A stretch of 64,000 nucleotides of DNA from NCBI GenBank assembly GCA_000499405.2, contig HG738137.1:2790001-2854000 (forward strand), given 5' to 3'. The stretch comes from Onchocerca volvulus (lineage: Eukaryota > Nematoda > Chromadorea > Rhabditida > Onchocercidae). The stretch's first letter is position 1. Each line of letters begins with the position of its first letter. The position numbers were made by a program, and so were the translations under genes. The notes beneath the pieces are model-generated. The model was not told where the DNA came from, did no database searches, and worked only from the letters and a program-made list of their open reading frames with translations. This document shows positions 24,501 to 37,068 of the stretch, piece after piece.

Positions 24501-27500
24501 TTTTGGTAGAAAAAATTTCTGTTAAAAAAAAAATTAGTGAAATTTATTATTAGTTAAATTATTAAAATTCGTTAAATTTTGAATATATTTCTAATTTATA
24601 AGGTGCTTATTGATTTTTCGCATTAAAATGAAATAAATTGATTTGAAAATTCATCCGAGAATAAAAGTAGATCAAATATCGCAGAAACACATGCAAGATA
24701 GTCATATTGCAATTTGTTTATTAGTCTAATTAAAACAAGTTTGTTAGAAAAGCCTAGAAGAAGTGTTAGACAAAATTCCTAACAATAAATAATCAAATAA
24801 TTTTAATAAATCTAATAAATATAGAATTGCCATTTATTGATTTTGGGTAAAAATGTTAGGAATATTATGTCAGATATGCCATTTCGTGCCAAAAGCAGAA
24901 TTTTTAATTCATTTCTTTCTTTTTTTGTTCTAACAGAATATGCGAAATATACAAGAAAAAGCATTAATTAAGTATGAACCGAAGCTTTATGCTTCGCAGT
25001 TTTTTGTTTTTTTTCAATTTTTCCTGAATAATTGAAACAAAATAAACGTTTTGTTCGATTGTCTACGGTGTTAATCTTCTTCTTCTCTAGAAATACGTTT
25101 TTTTTTTTTTTCTTTCCTAAAATTATATTTTCAGCCAGTAAATAGAATATAATTAATGTATAATATGAAACTATACGATGAAATTTTCGAAATATTTAGA
25201 TATAATTCAAATGATATTTATATTATAGCATTTATTTTCGCTATTTATAAATATTGCAAAAAAATATCAAAATTATTGCGAAAGATTTTCTCGTTTTTTT
25301 CATTAATTTAATTTAAAATGCTAATTAATAGGCAACTAAATTAGTATGCAAATGAAAAGCATTCACACTAAATTTAAAAAATTCATTCAATTTATATTTT
25401 TTTTTCGGATTTTTAACGAAAAATGAGAAAATTTTTTATCTGCGTATGCATTAGTTTATAAACGGAATAATTTCATTTTATTTTTGTTCTTATTTATAGC
25501 AAAAAAATATCGTAAAAGCTTAGACTATTAATGAATTGAATTGGTCTCAGAAGAGCTTTTAAAAATTTTACACATCCGACTTCCAACAATTTTTTTTAAT
25601 TCTTTCATCCATTTATTTGTTAAGTTTTTCAGATTCTCTTTTTTCAAGTTGACAGTCTTCAATTATTACTATATCCAAATAAATTATTATCATTTGTGCT
25701 AATATATTGTAAATATTTATATTTATAAATACTTATAATATTTGCGAACTTTTAATGTTTTTCCATGATAATTATTGGTATTATGATAACAATTATTTAT
25801 GCCAAGCGATATTAATGTCATCAGTTTTATGTATTTGTGAAAAACAATATCTTTAAAAAGTATTTATAATATTTGTAGACTTTTGATTTCTTTCATGATA
25901 ATCATAGATATTATGACAACGATCATATGATTCTAAAATATATAAAAAAAAAAATCGGAAAAATTAAAAATTCAGAAAAAAAAATTTTTTTCTCTTACAA
26001 AGTAACAAAAATCAAAATATGCTGATTGTTTATCGGGTAACAATTAAAATGTTATGACATTATATTGTTTAATTTGATATTCGCATATGATTTACTGAAA
26101 AATCTAGTTTTTTTTTTTTAAGGAGAAATTTTAGTGCTCTAAAGTTTCCTTGTATTCCTGTATTTCAAAATTTTACATGATTTCTAATCATAACGGTGCA
26201 TTATTAATGACAGACTTGCATTAATTAACGGTATGAAAAATTTCTGGTTTTACTTATTAATTTTCATATAAAGTTCAGTAATTTTAACTTGCAAATAAAT
26301 CCTAACAAATGAAAATTAAAATAATTCGACATTCAATTCTATAAATACATCGATTTTAGCGACTGGCTGAAACTTATTCAATAAGTTTTAAATTATCATC
26401 TTTCTTATCATATTTCTGATATCTAATCAATGATATATGAAAAATCATTTGTAATCATAGCGTCAAATAACCATTTCTCAGGTTATTTTAAAATGCCATG
26501 ATAATGTAGCCATAATTATTATATTTATTATCTTTTATTGCGTAGCTTGTATTTAACCAAAGCAACATTGAATTCAATTAATTATTGATTTGAAAAATAA
26601 ATAGTTATGGCTGAGATCACTAAAAGTGCTAGCTCTCAAATTTATTATAAATTCATGAAACATTAAATCTTGAAAGCTGAAAGTTTTCATCCGTTGTTTT
26701 GCCTTCATAGAAGTCTCTTTCTGTTCGGGAAAAAATACTTGCAAGAAATAATAATTTTCAATAAAGTTCATAGTAGATACATTGTTTTATTAACAAAAAT
26801 TTTTTTGTGGCTGAAAATTTTTCATTATTCTTTTGAGTTATCGATTATTAGAATTTTTCTTTGCAAAACAAAGAAAATAGAAAAAAAAATTCTCAAAAAA
26901 AAAAAAAAAAATTCGACTGCAAATGTCAGTTTCATTGAAAATGTCAGATTCACCATAACCATCTGAATAATTAAAGTACAATTTGTAATATTATTTGAAG
27001 CATATGTTGTCGAAAACTATGCGAACAATTTAAAGGAAAAAAAGACGATATTGGATAAGAAGATGAAATTTGAAGCGATTGATAAATCAGTAAATATTTT
27101 TATTTTTTCAGAAATTTTGCGGTTTTATATTTTTGTCAGTAATTTCTTTATAAGTCAAAAAAAAAATTTTGATAAATAATAGTAATTTTTCGCATTTTTG
27201 AAGTGTTTTATAACTCAAAATACTTCATTTAAAATATTGTGATAAATATATGCTTTTCATGCTTGATCAGTAATTTTTATTTCATAAATGAAACAATGAA
27301 TTTAGAAGAAGATAATGGTTTTAAATTGCAATGAAATGATAAGGTTCGGTTTCATAAGCAGCGTTAGGTTAAATGTATATAATTATTTTTTGAAATTTTG
27401 ATTTTCAGTTATGGCAATATTATACTATATCAGCTAACTAAAAAATTAATTGAAAAATTAAAATAACCTTTTTTTTTTCTCAATTCCGAAAAATATCAAT

Positions 27501-28080
27501 TAGTAGAAATGAAATGTTGCATTAGTTATACTAACTTTTTAAAAATGATTTAAGCTTAGTTTTACTGCTGGTAAAATTTAATTGGAACTATTTTGAAAAT
27601 TAGATTATGTAAAGGTTACTGTTACAATGGATTGATTGACAAATTTTAATAATACTTATTAATATTTTTTGATTTCATCTCAAAATCATATAATTATTGC
27701 AGTGTAGCGTTGTGAAATATTAAAATGATAAAAACTAGTTTATTTTATTTCATCATCATTATAATAATTATTATAACATTGGCGATTATATTTATTTCTT
27801 CTAATTTATTTGATACTTATTTAGATATTTAAAATTATGCTTTGTCATAGTGATTTATTTCATTTTTGCATCATTATATTATAAATTCTTATTAATGCTA
27901 CTTTGCATCTATGATAAAATGTAATTGTAAACATGTCAAATAAATATATGAATCTAAATTTAATTTAGTACTTTCTAAAAATATAATAAAATATAATTTT
28001 AAATATATAAATTAATACATATTTGTATATTTACAATTACATTATTTGATATTTAACATTTAATTCAAATTTCAACATAT
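18559..28080. other. Long gene-poor stretch (about 9.5 kb)
   Basis: Strongly A+T-rich. The frames I inspected (for example 19737-19931, 23317-23508, and the overlapping 26574-26771 and 26670-26966) have A+T-driven composition and no supporting splice pattern. A 13-bp inverted repeat with a 5-base loop lies at 20871-20901. Two GCCTAA units occur at 22049-22060. No RNA genes, transposon open frames or long direct repeats are visible. It may hold introns of an unseen long gene or distal regulatory DNA. Confidence 0.5.
20871..20901. repeat. 13-bp inverted repeat
   Basis: ATTTTTGTACTTT (20871-20883) and its exact complement (20889-20901) flank AAAAC. It is a small perfect hairpin without neighbouring gene features; function unknown. 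Confidence 0.85.
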
Positions 28081-28150
28081 ATTTGTCTTTTACATGCCGA
28101 GCCAAACGTTCCATCAATTCGTACCGGAAATCGGTGCAAATAAGATTGTT
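28081..28150. other. GC-richer island, possible orphan exon
   Basis: In A+T-rich surroundings this island carries CCGAGCC, CCGGAAATCGG and similar. On the plus strand an ATG at about 28096 opens 14 codons up to a GTGCAA donor-like site. On the minus strand a frame through the island continues to a TAA and reads as a charged C-terminal peptide (containing ELMERLARHV). No upstream acceptor was found on the minus strand. Strand and coding status are unresolved. Confidence 0.2.
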
Positions 28151-31100
28151 TTAGTTTTGAGTTTTGATTTTTTTTTCTTTTTTTTGTTTTTTGTTATTAG
28201 ATTGATTATGGTTTCTTCTTTTTGACTCCTGATTTTCTTTATGCATTGAGATTCTTATTTCATTAATTTTGATTTCCTTAAACTATTTTTTTTTTTTGAG
28301 ATAATTATTGCGTTAAAATTGCATCATAATTAGTATTCCATTATATATCAGTATTATAATTATATATAACATTATATATTATAATTATAATTAAATGCTT
28401 AAGTATCGAAAGTTGTTTGATTATTCTTCAATATCATAACAAAATCTGATGCATTGAGATTTTAATTTCATTTATTTTAATTACTAAGCTTTATTAGTTC
28501 ACTCATTTATTTGAATTTAGTAATATCTTTCATTCCCGTCCAAAACTTTCATAATTATTCTCTATTTGTTGAAACAATTCCTCTCATCTGCACGGCTTAT
28601 TATTGTGATTTTTTAGGATTATTTCCATCATCAAATGATTTTCATTTATGTTTTAACAATTCCTTCTGCATCGATTACAGTCCGTACATATCCTAATTAT
28701 AAATCAAGTAATTAATTGATTGTTTTCTGATTATATGTGATCAACATTTATTGCGCCATTTTTACAATTATTTATTTCATCACAATCGTAACAATCAAGT
28801 TGATATTTTTCACAATTCCATAGGATTGTGTGATCAAATTTTGGTTGTTTCAATTTCATTCTTATCGATTATTTTATTAATACAGTTCTTATATTTAATT
28901 AGTTTAATTGAATTTCGCAAATTCTAATGGCTGTTTTTTACGATTATCTTAGTTCGTTGAAAAAAAGTTTTGTTTCATGTTTTACTTTTTAATCCAAGTT
29001 TTAATTTATAAAAGAATTTTTAATCGAATATTTTAATTCAGCAGATTTTTCCTTGTACAGCAGATATTTATCAATTTCACTTGTAATTATATAAATGAAT
29101 AAATGTCGATGTCCTTCTCATAACATGAAAAGAATTTTAGCACCTTTTTTTTTGATGAAAATTGTTCCTTAAAAAGTTCAATTAATATTTGTGATGAATT
29201 TGATACAATTTGAAAAGAAAAAAAAAGTTATAATTTAAAAAGCATTAAAAAATCAATGTTTTAGCAATATTTGATTCATTATTTGAAATAAAAAATTTGT
29301 TTATGAAATAGAATAACGCAAGAAAAAAAAAAAAAATTGGGATTAAAACTGAAACATACATACTCAATTACTATTTATTCATTCGTTGTATCATTCCTAT
29401 TCGACCAAAAATATCCCTAAAATGTTTATTCTGACTAAATTTTCATTTTTTTGAATTTAATTGCTTTCATTTGATCAAAAATTCTTCATTTCTTCTCTGC
29501 CTCACATTATTTTATAAAAATAGGAAGTAAAAAGAGAAAATGAAATGAAAATTAGAAATAGATTGTTATGTACGAGTTCATCGAAGTAATTATAAAATGA
29601 CTGAAGTTTTTTGTATTGGCATAAAAGTTCTATATTTTTGCTTAAGGAAATGAAAGAAGAAGAAAAAACTAAAAGGAAAATTTGCTTCTATTTTAATTTG
29701 ATCAATTTTTGTTAGTTTGACAAATATATTAAATTTTATGAAAATTAAAAATTTTGTTCAATTCCAAATCTTATTTCTTGAAGTTAAATTTGAGGATTTT
29801 TTTTTTTTTGAAATTTGGAAAATCATTTATCCAAAAAAATTATTCGTTTTTTTTTGCTTTTTTTTGCAAACTTTGTTTCGGTAATTAATTTTGAATTCAT
29901 TTCTCCACCAATCTACCGTTCTTTTTTATAAGCTTCTGTTCAAGAATTAATTTTGCATTCATTCTATCTTTTCTCGCTAAGATATTTTTAAACTGTAATT
30001 TTGTTCTGCGAAAATATTTTCATTAACTTTAATGTTTATTTTTGCGTTTTCCCAATTTTCCCTTTAAAATTTTAAATTTTAGCTTTTCAAATTTTTGAAA
30101 ATTAAGAGTTCCTTGGAAGTTATAACTGGACATATATGAAATGGATTTAATATCAATCTTATAGAGGCCATTTTTTTGCTATCGATTGAACTTCGGTAAT
30201 CTTCGAAATCTTTATCTTATAGTTCTATATGTATATTATTTATTTCCTAGTCCTTTTTTTCGCTTTTAAAAATTATTTCCAGCATGTTTACCAGCCTTAA
30301 TCTTCATTTCTTGCTCTTTCCTTATCAATTTGTGGCTCTTTTAGCAAATTAATGTTCAAATATTATTTTCAATGATATTTTTTCCCTTAAATTTACCCGA
30401 TTGTTGAATTTTTAATTTTTATTCAGCACAAATCAATAATGAAATATTTAAATGATCACTTAGGATATCTTTAATTTATGATTTGCTTATTTAGCTTTAT
30501 GTTGACATTTTGGTTATTCCTCTATGTTCCACCATAGCAAACTTTTTCACATATAGGCTTGTTTATTTTTTTAAAAAAAAAGTTTTCGAAATGATAATAT
30601 TCTTACATAAAAGATAAATAAATTATGCTTACTATTTTAGGAAAAAAAAAAGAAGCATTTTCGCTATATGTTTCAAATAATTTCATATTTCCATTTCAGA
30701 TCATTTACCAGTTTTTGGAATCTTCATAAAAATGACAATCGTTTAAATTTGTCATCTTTGTATTACCAATGCAATTTTCGAACGATTCATTTCTATCAGT
30801 AAATAAGTAAAAAATTTGTTAAATTATTTTTTTTTTCAATATATTCTTGTATATTATAGTAATGAAAAAGTAATTCAAGTAAATGAGTACTTACCTTTAT
30901 CCTTATCCATTTATAATTTTCCGTATTATTTCTTCGTTTTTTTTTTGTTGTTATTTAATCCATATAACTTTTTTACCTTGATAATAATAATAGCTAGAAG
31001 AACAAATAACATAAAATTTAAAAACTTAGGTTTGATTATGGTTTACCTTGAATAATTTGAAATAAGTGGAAATCATTCAAACAATTTTTAATATATTTTA

Positions 31101-31295
31101 TTTTATAAGTTTTAAGATTTAATTTAATTTTATATTTATCAATTTTTTAAACGATATTTATCATTTATATTTCTATAAATATTAATTGAAAGATTTTTTG
31201 TTCGTTTTAAAATATTAACAATAAATGAAAATTGAAATTCAGTTTCTAAATTTTAATTTAATTGCAATATTTTTAAGGAATCAAATATTTTTCAG
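28151..31295. other. Intergenic stretch 5' of the GPCR gene
   Basis: A+T-rich DNA with many T runs. The true first exon(s) of the GPCR gene, including its start codon, should lie here or further left, but I could not identify them. The ATG-initiated frame 31225-31515 includes the first GPCR exon but runs through a good TTTTTCAG acceptor at 31290-31295. Confidence 0.5.
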
Positions 31296-34200
31296 TTCAT
31301 CATCATCATCATCATCAATACCAACATGGATGCCACCTACACAAGGTGCACACATTTTTGGTGCAATATTTATTGGATGTGGAATAGCAGCGATCATTTT
31401 CAATATCACCGTTATGATAACTCTTTCTCATTTAAGGAGGAATATAATGTCGCATATTTTCTATTTACTTATCTTCAATTTCGCTATCATTGATCTTTTG
31501 AAAAGTATGCAATGATTGCGTATTTTAACAAATTATTTTATCAATAAATTGAAGTAGAAAAAGTGACAGAAAATTTTACCAATTTAGTAAATTTCTTGTA
31601 AAGAAAATTTGATAAAATATATGCATGCATTTTATCTGTTCGTCCATATTTGACGGCAAATATCTTCGACATGTGCAATTTAGAACAAATATAATAAATT
31701 ATCAAAATTTTATCACATAGATTTTGCTACATCTTTATTTAAAGATTATTAAAAAAAAAAAAAAAAAGAAAAAAATTAACTTTTGAAAAAAGATTTTTGA
31801 TAAATATAAAATAATGCTATTGTATTCGTAAAAAATAGCATTAAATTTAATTATACAATCATTATGCTGTATTATTTTAATATGATCTTATTGCAGGTAT
31901 ATGCTCAGTAATATGGGCACTAAAAATGCTACCAGCCGGTATCAGCACTTCAATGTTTTTCATGAAGGCTGATCAATTTGCTCTGATGATTTTGCGTTTC
32001 GCAAATTTAGCGACCATTTTGAATTTGCTAGTACTAACACTGAATGAATATATTTATATCATCTATCCATTCCATTATCGCCGATTTGTTACTAAGTTAG
32101 CAATTATTTTCTATTCATAATTTTGAGCTATCGTTCAAAATGACGGAGCAAGCTTTGACAGAAAAAGATTAACAGCATGCTGTAATCATCTATCAATTTA
32201 TTGTGCATATATATATTTTTTTCCAAATTTATATATTTTTATTAAATTGAAAAATTTAGCAAAGAATTTGGTCAGAAATTTTTAATTTAAAAAAATTTTG
32301 ATTTCGATTTTTGAGTCTGATTTGCAAAGTTTTTTATAAGATTTACAATATTAATTAAAATATAAATAAAAATTAAAACATTAGAATGGAAACGAAAATT
32401 TTAAATTTTGACAATATAAAAAAGAAAACGAGTTATTTAAACATTTTCAGAAACAAGCAAATAATATGTGATAGATGAATATTAATTTAAAATCCCACAA
32501 TGTTCTTACTTTGTATGTTATCGTTTGAATTTTTAATGATGAATTTTTGAAATGTTCAAATTTACAGTATGAGAGTAACAATATTAATTGTAATTTGCTG
32601 GATAATATCATGGGGATTTACATTATCCATTCTTTTTGTTGGTTCACAAAAGCAATCGATTTATATTAAACCGGATTGTTTAATGAAACAAAAATATTTC
32701 AATGATAGTGCAAATAGTAATGGTGAGTATTATTTTAGAAAATTTTGTCCTTATTCTATAAAGATTTGAATTTTAATTCGAAAATTAAATAGAGTAAAAT
32801 TGAATAAAAAAATTGAGTCATAAATAAATATTTAAACAAAATGGGATAACTAATCCCGAAGAACTAATATAATATTGAACGTGTTTACAGAAATTGCTAA
32901 TGAGAAATATTTCAGCTACACTTTTAATTACCATTTCATGAACTAGATATCCGCTTATTTTCAATTAATTAACTTAAAAGCAATGGAAGGGGGAGAAAAA
33001 CAAAAATTACCCTTAGTTTTTATGGATTGTATGCTTTAATTATTCATCAAATGCTTCCTATTTCATTTTTTACATCAAATTATTCATTTTCCAATTTTCA
33101 ACAAATTTAGGAATTTCAGCAACAGCAACAGTCAGAGCACCAGCAATAACAACAACAAATATTTCGCATTCACTGCTTTTTCCATCATGTAAAATTTATG
33201 ATTTCATTTTTTTTTTTTTTAATTTCTTTTATTGATGAAATAAATATCAACAAAATTATAAAACATATCAAGTAAAAAAAAAAATCAAAGAAGAAATGTC
33301 AAGTAAAGAAGTAAACAGGCAAAAAGAAAAATAAATATAATAATGTCATTTTTGAAAGAATTGTTTTAAATTTAAGTTTCATTTCTAAACTTACAGCATG
33401 TTTTGTGCGTAATAGTCAGATATCAAATAATACCGAATATATTTATAATATTTCTGTTATTATATTTTGTTTTATATGTCTCGTCATATCAGTTATATGC
33501 TACAGTGGATTAATTCGTGTCATTTCAAAAATTATCAAAAGTGATGCGGTATTTGTTTACATTAATTTTAAATATCAAATTTTTTTGTTTAAATGAATAT
33601 TAAATTCGATTTGTAAAATTTGTTTTTAAATTGTTTCCTAATCCATTCAAATATCTTGAACAATTTTTTTTCTGAAATTATATAATTTCTTTTTTTTGGG
33701 GGAGAAGAAGAATATTTTATCATAATTTTATGAAATGTTCATGTGATTTGGGAAAAAAGTTTCAATAATTGCAGATGTCAGTAAACAGTGAATATCAATG
33801 TGACAATGGTATGAATAGTAAGTAAATTATAAATTATTATTCATTGAAAGTTTTTCTAATTGTGATAATTTTGAAATAGAAACATCAGAGTTGAAAATAT
33901 TCGGAATTAAGTTGAAAAATAGAAGTGAAAACAGTGATTTAAATTGTTTTCTATCTTATTTATATGTTTTGATTAATTCTTCGGAAATTATACAATTTCT
34001 TCTCTTTTTTTTTGGGGAGAGGAAGAGATTATCTTATTATATTTTTATGAAACGTCATGTGAAAAATTGAATATCAATGACTTTTCAAGAAATTTTATTT
34101 TAATTCCATTTCTTATATAAATGATTATCAGAAAAATATCTGTAATCTCGTAATATCTCATCTAATTTGATATTTTAATGCACTAGAAGTTTGTGAGAAA

Positions 34201-35214
34201 TAAAAATTATAGCAATACATTACAAAATTTACCTTTCTTTGAATTTCAGATGACTTTAGTCGTGCAAAGAAGCAATTATTAAAACGGTATAAATATGTTA
34301 TCGTAATTGGCAGTGTATTGGCTATCTATACTGTTTATCTTATTTCATATTCAGCTATTAAATTTTTATTTGTTAGTAGGCTAAGAAGGTTTTCATTTCA
34401 AATTATTGTTTTAAAATGATTTCAAAGTTATTTAAATGTAATATTTTAATTGTTAAAATGAATAAATAAATATCATTCTGGAAAATTATCAGATCATTTC
34501 ATAAACAAGAGTGGTAATTAAGTTTTCGATGTATATTACCCTTCATTATAAATCGAATTAGACTTGTTACTTTGAAATTATTAAATTAACATTATCGATT
34601 AAAATTCTGATATAATCATTGATACCATTTAAGTTCACGAATGGGTATCTCATTAACTGCCATGTATTACATACGATGGGGTTTTCAAACACTAATGTGT
34701 TTAAATGCGCTTTTACAACCACTTTGTTACTTTCGGACGCACGAATTTCGAAGTGCTTTCAAAAGGTATTCAATTTTCCAAAATTTAAATATAAATTTTG
34801 AAAGGTGAATTTTGCAGAAGATTTCAAAAATGAGCAATTAAAGTATATGGAATATGATCTTCACAGATTCATTAAAATTTAGGAATTACAAAATTTGGAT
34901 ATGAATTTAATATTTCAAAAAATTTTATACTAAATTTTTTTTAGCGTAATATTTTGTTCTAATTGTGGAACAACTGCAGCCGAAGCTACCTATTTATCCA
35001 TTTCGGAAAGTCGACGACGAACAGTTTTTGAAAATAGTAACAAAATGATAAAATTAAAAAGAAATATACACAGTTTAGAATTGCATAATTTTTAATTTAC
35101 AAGTTTTTCGCTAAATCTGATTGTATTTTCTCATGATTTTCCAGCGTACTTCGTAATCTGTACGTTTATCGTAAAGAACTGCGAATGAAAACTGATAAAA
35201 ATGATGGAAAGTAA
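31296..35214 (+). CDS. Atypical rhodopsin-like seven-transmembrane receptor (GPCR), 5' end incomplete
   Basis: Nine in-phase exons: 31296-31504, 31897-32095, 32568-32722, 33111-33188, 33397-33548, 33775-33817, 34250-34388, 34634-34765 and 35145-35214 (TAA), about 391 residues without the missing N-terminus. Exon 1 gives an extracellular Ser-rich part, TM1 (with FNITV) and TM2 (NFAIIDLL, keeping the usual Asp). Exon 2 gives TM3, exon 3 TM4 (CWIISW), exon 5 TM5, exon 7 TM6 and exon 8 TM7, then a helix-8-like basic tail in exon 9. Exons 3-5 encode a Thr/Ala/Asn-rich second extracellular loop. Class A hallmarks are altered: DRY is NEY, the Cys at the top of TM3 is absent, TM6 lacks CWxP, and NPxxY is LQPLCYF. 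It should be a plasma-membrane receptor; ligand unknown. An alternative last exon lies at 34945-35095. The start codon is not identified. Confidence 0.83.
34945..35095 (+). CDS. Alternative 3' terminal exon of the GPCR
   Basis: A TTTTTTTTAG acceptor ends at 34944. The exon has the same phase as the last exon at 35145 and, like it, starts by completing Ser and then Val. It runs 49 codons to TAA (35093-35095). The tail has Cys pairs (CSNC), a Ser/Arg cluster (SESRRR) and a Lys-rich end. The exon-8 donor at 34766 can join either tail, so isoforms would differ only in their cytoplasmic C-terminus. A GTAACA donor inside (near 35038) would join the 35145 exon in a different frame and end quickly. 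Confidence 0.5.
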
Positions 35215-37068
35215 AAAAAAAAAAAAAAAACAGAAAACAGAAATTCTATTAATTTAATTTTTTTTTTAAGTTTTGTTTTTCTTCTTTTTTTCGGGGAAAC
35301 AAATGTTGCTTGATAATATCATTTTTAAAGTACCGAATTGTTTGTTTATTTGCTCATATCTTCTTATACTAAAATTTTCTATCAAATCATATTAAAATGT
35401 AATAAAAATTCTTTTTTTTTGTTTTGATTTGAATCAAAACAAAGTATGGTTTAAAATTCTTGTTTGCCTGCATAATTTAAATTTTCTAATAATTTCTCAA
35501 AATCTTCGAAGATTCCCTTTACGCATACAATAATGTTTAATTGTATCTGAATATTCAATACATTAAAAAATTTGTTGCGCCTTTCTTTAGAATGATCTTT
35601 ATCTTTCAAAAATGTAATCAGTTCAGTCATTTACAGTTTATCATATCATTTTGACCATATCATTTCATGAAACTATTCATTCTTCAATTTTCCTTCCATT
35701 ATCGTAACACATCTATTTGTCAGTATGCATATGAATATTTTTTTGAATTCATTTACTATTAAATGAATGCTCATTAAATTAGGCTTTCCTTTGAACAACT
35801 CAAATTCTTGTGCTTTTTTCTTTCTATTAATTAATAAAAATTATTCGAGTACTTTCTCGTCAATTTTAAATTTATCACAATCAATTCATATCTATGTGTT
35901 TGATAATTCGAAGTATGAATAAAGATGCATCATGAAAGGGATTACAAAAATGTAGGACAAAATCGCGCGTTAGATCTTTTTCAAACTTTTAATTTCCAAT
36001 TTTTTTATTAAAAAACTTATTAGAAATTGTTTTTGTCGACTGAAGAAATAATATGAATCATTTGAGATTTTTTATATAATAATAAAATATATAGTGGACA
36101 CTGGATTTTAATTATACATTGAAAATTATTAACACTGAAAATTATTATAAGTAACAATGGAAAACAAAAATGTGCAGAATACTATGACACCTTATTTTAC
36201 TTATCGAAGCCATGAGACTTAAAAATTCAAAGTTTGCAATGTTAAGATTCAAGGAGTCGTACTTGTTATGATTTTTCTTTTTGCTCCTATCTCTTTTATT
36301 CATTGCGGGAGGAAAAATATCCTCACTGACCTTTTCTAGCTCGTGGTTTAAAATTGTTTAAAATTTTATCATGAAGTTGTGAAACTCTAATCCGAAACAT
36401 TTGAAGAATTGTACTGCTATTATAATTGATAGGATAATGATAATGTTAGGTCATATGATGAAGACATTGTTTAATTACTTCGAAAGTTTTATTAATTCTG
36501 AATTTAAGACTCAAGTATTGATATGCTAAAATATTTCATCCTCATTTTAATTTGTGGTAGGCCATATAAGCGACTTAATCAACTTGATATTAATTATAGT
36601 AGGATTTGGCAACCATTTCAAGAATGAAATTTCTTTAATTTTTTGATTTATCATCACGATAACAAATCTGATAACTTACATGCTATAATTATGTAAATAA
36701 TAAACAATTCGTACTTTCATTTGTTTTTAAATAGACAATTTATAATTATTCAAAAAAAAATTTTTTTTTTAAATACTTATTAACTGCCTATTTTAAGATT
36801 AAAATTTTCGGTATTTAACTAAAATCAAATTTGGTGTATTTGAACTTAAGTTTTCAAATTCAAAATTTGCTAAAATTTAATTTACAATGAAATCAAATCA
36901 ACTGTCATAGAGTACAATCTAAATTACAAATAATTTAATAATTTATACAAATATAATTATTGAAGTGAAAATAATTTTTTGAGTGCTATAATTTTAAGGG
37001 CAGACATGTCTTTCCAAATGCGTATGATTTTAAAAATTTCATTAATTTTATGATTTCATTTCGAGCAT
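35215..37068. other. Intergenic between convergent GPCR and mind bomb genes
   Basis: The two genes converge here, so both 3' UTRs and poly(A) sites should lie in this stretch. It is A+T-rich with a poly(A) run just after the GPCR stop (35212-35230). I see no additional exon, RNA gene or repeat. Confidence 0.6.

Noticed and set aside
26574..26966. Overlapping frames on both strands
   Set aside because: Both have A+T-driven composition, and the plus frame has no ATG-supported context and ends in a poly-Lys A tract. No exon borders.
31225..31295. ATG at 31225 as the GPCR start codon
   Set aside because: The stretch 31225-31290 has intron-like composition and a strong TTTTTCAG acceptor lies between it and the first convincing GPCR codons, so an upstream exon is more likely.
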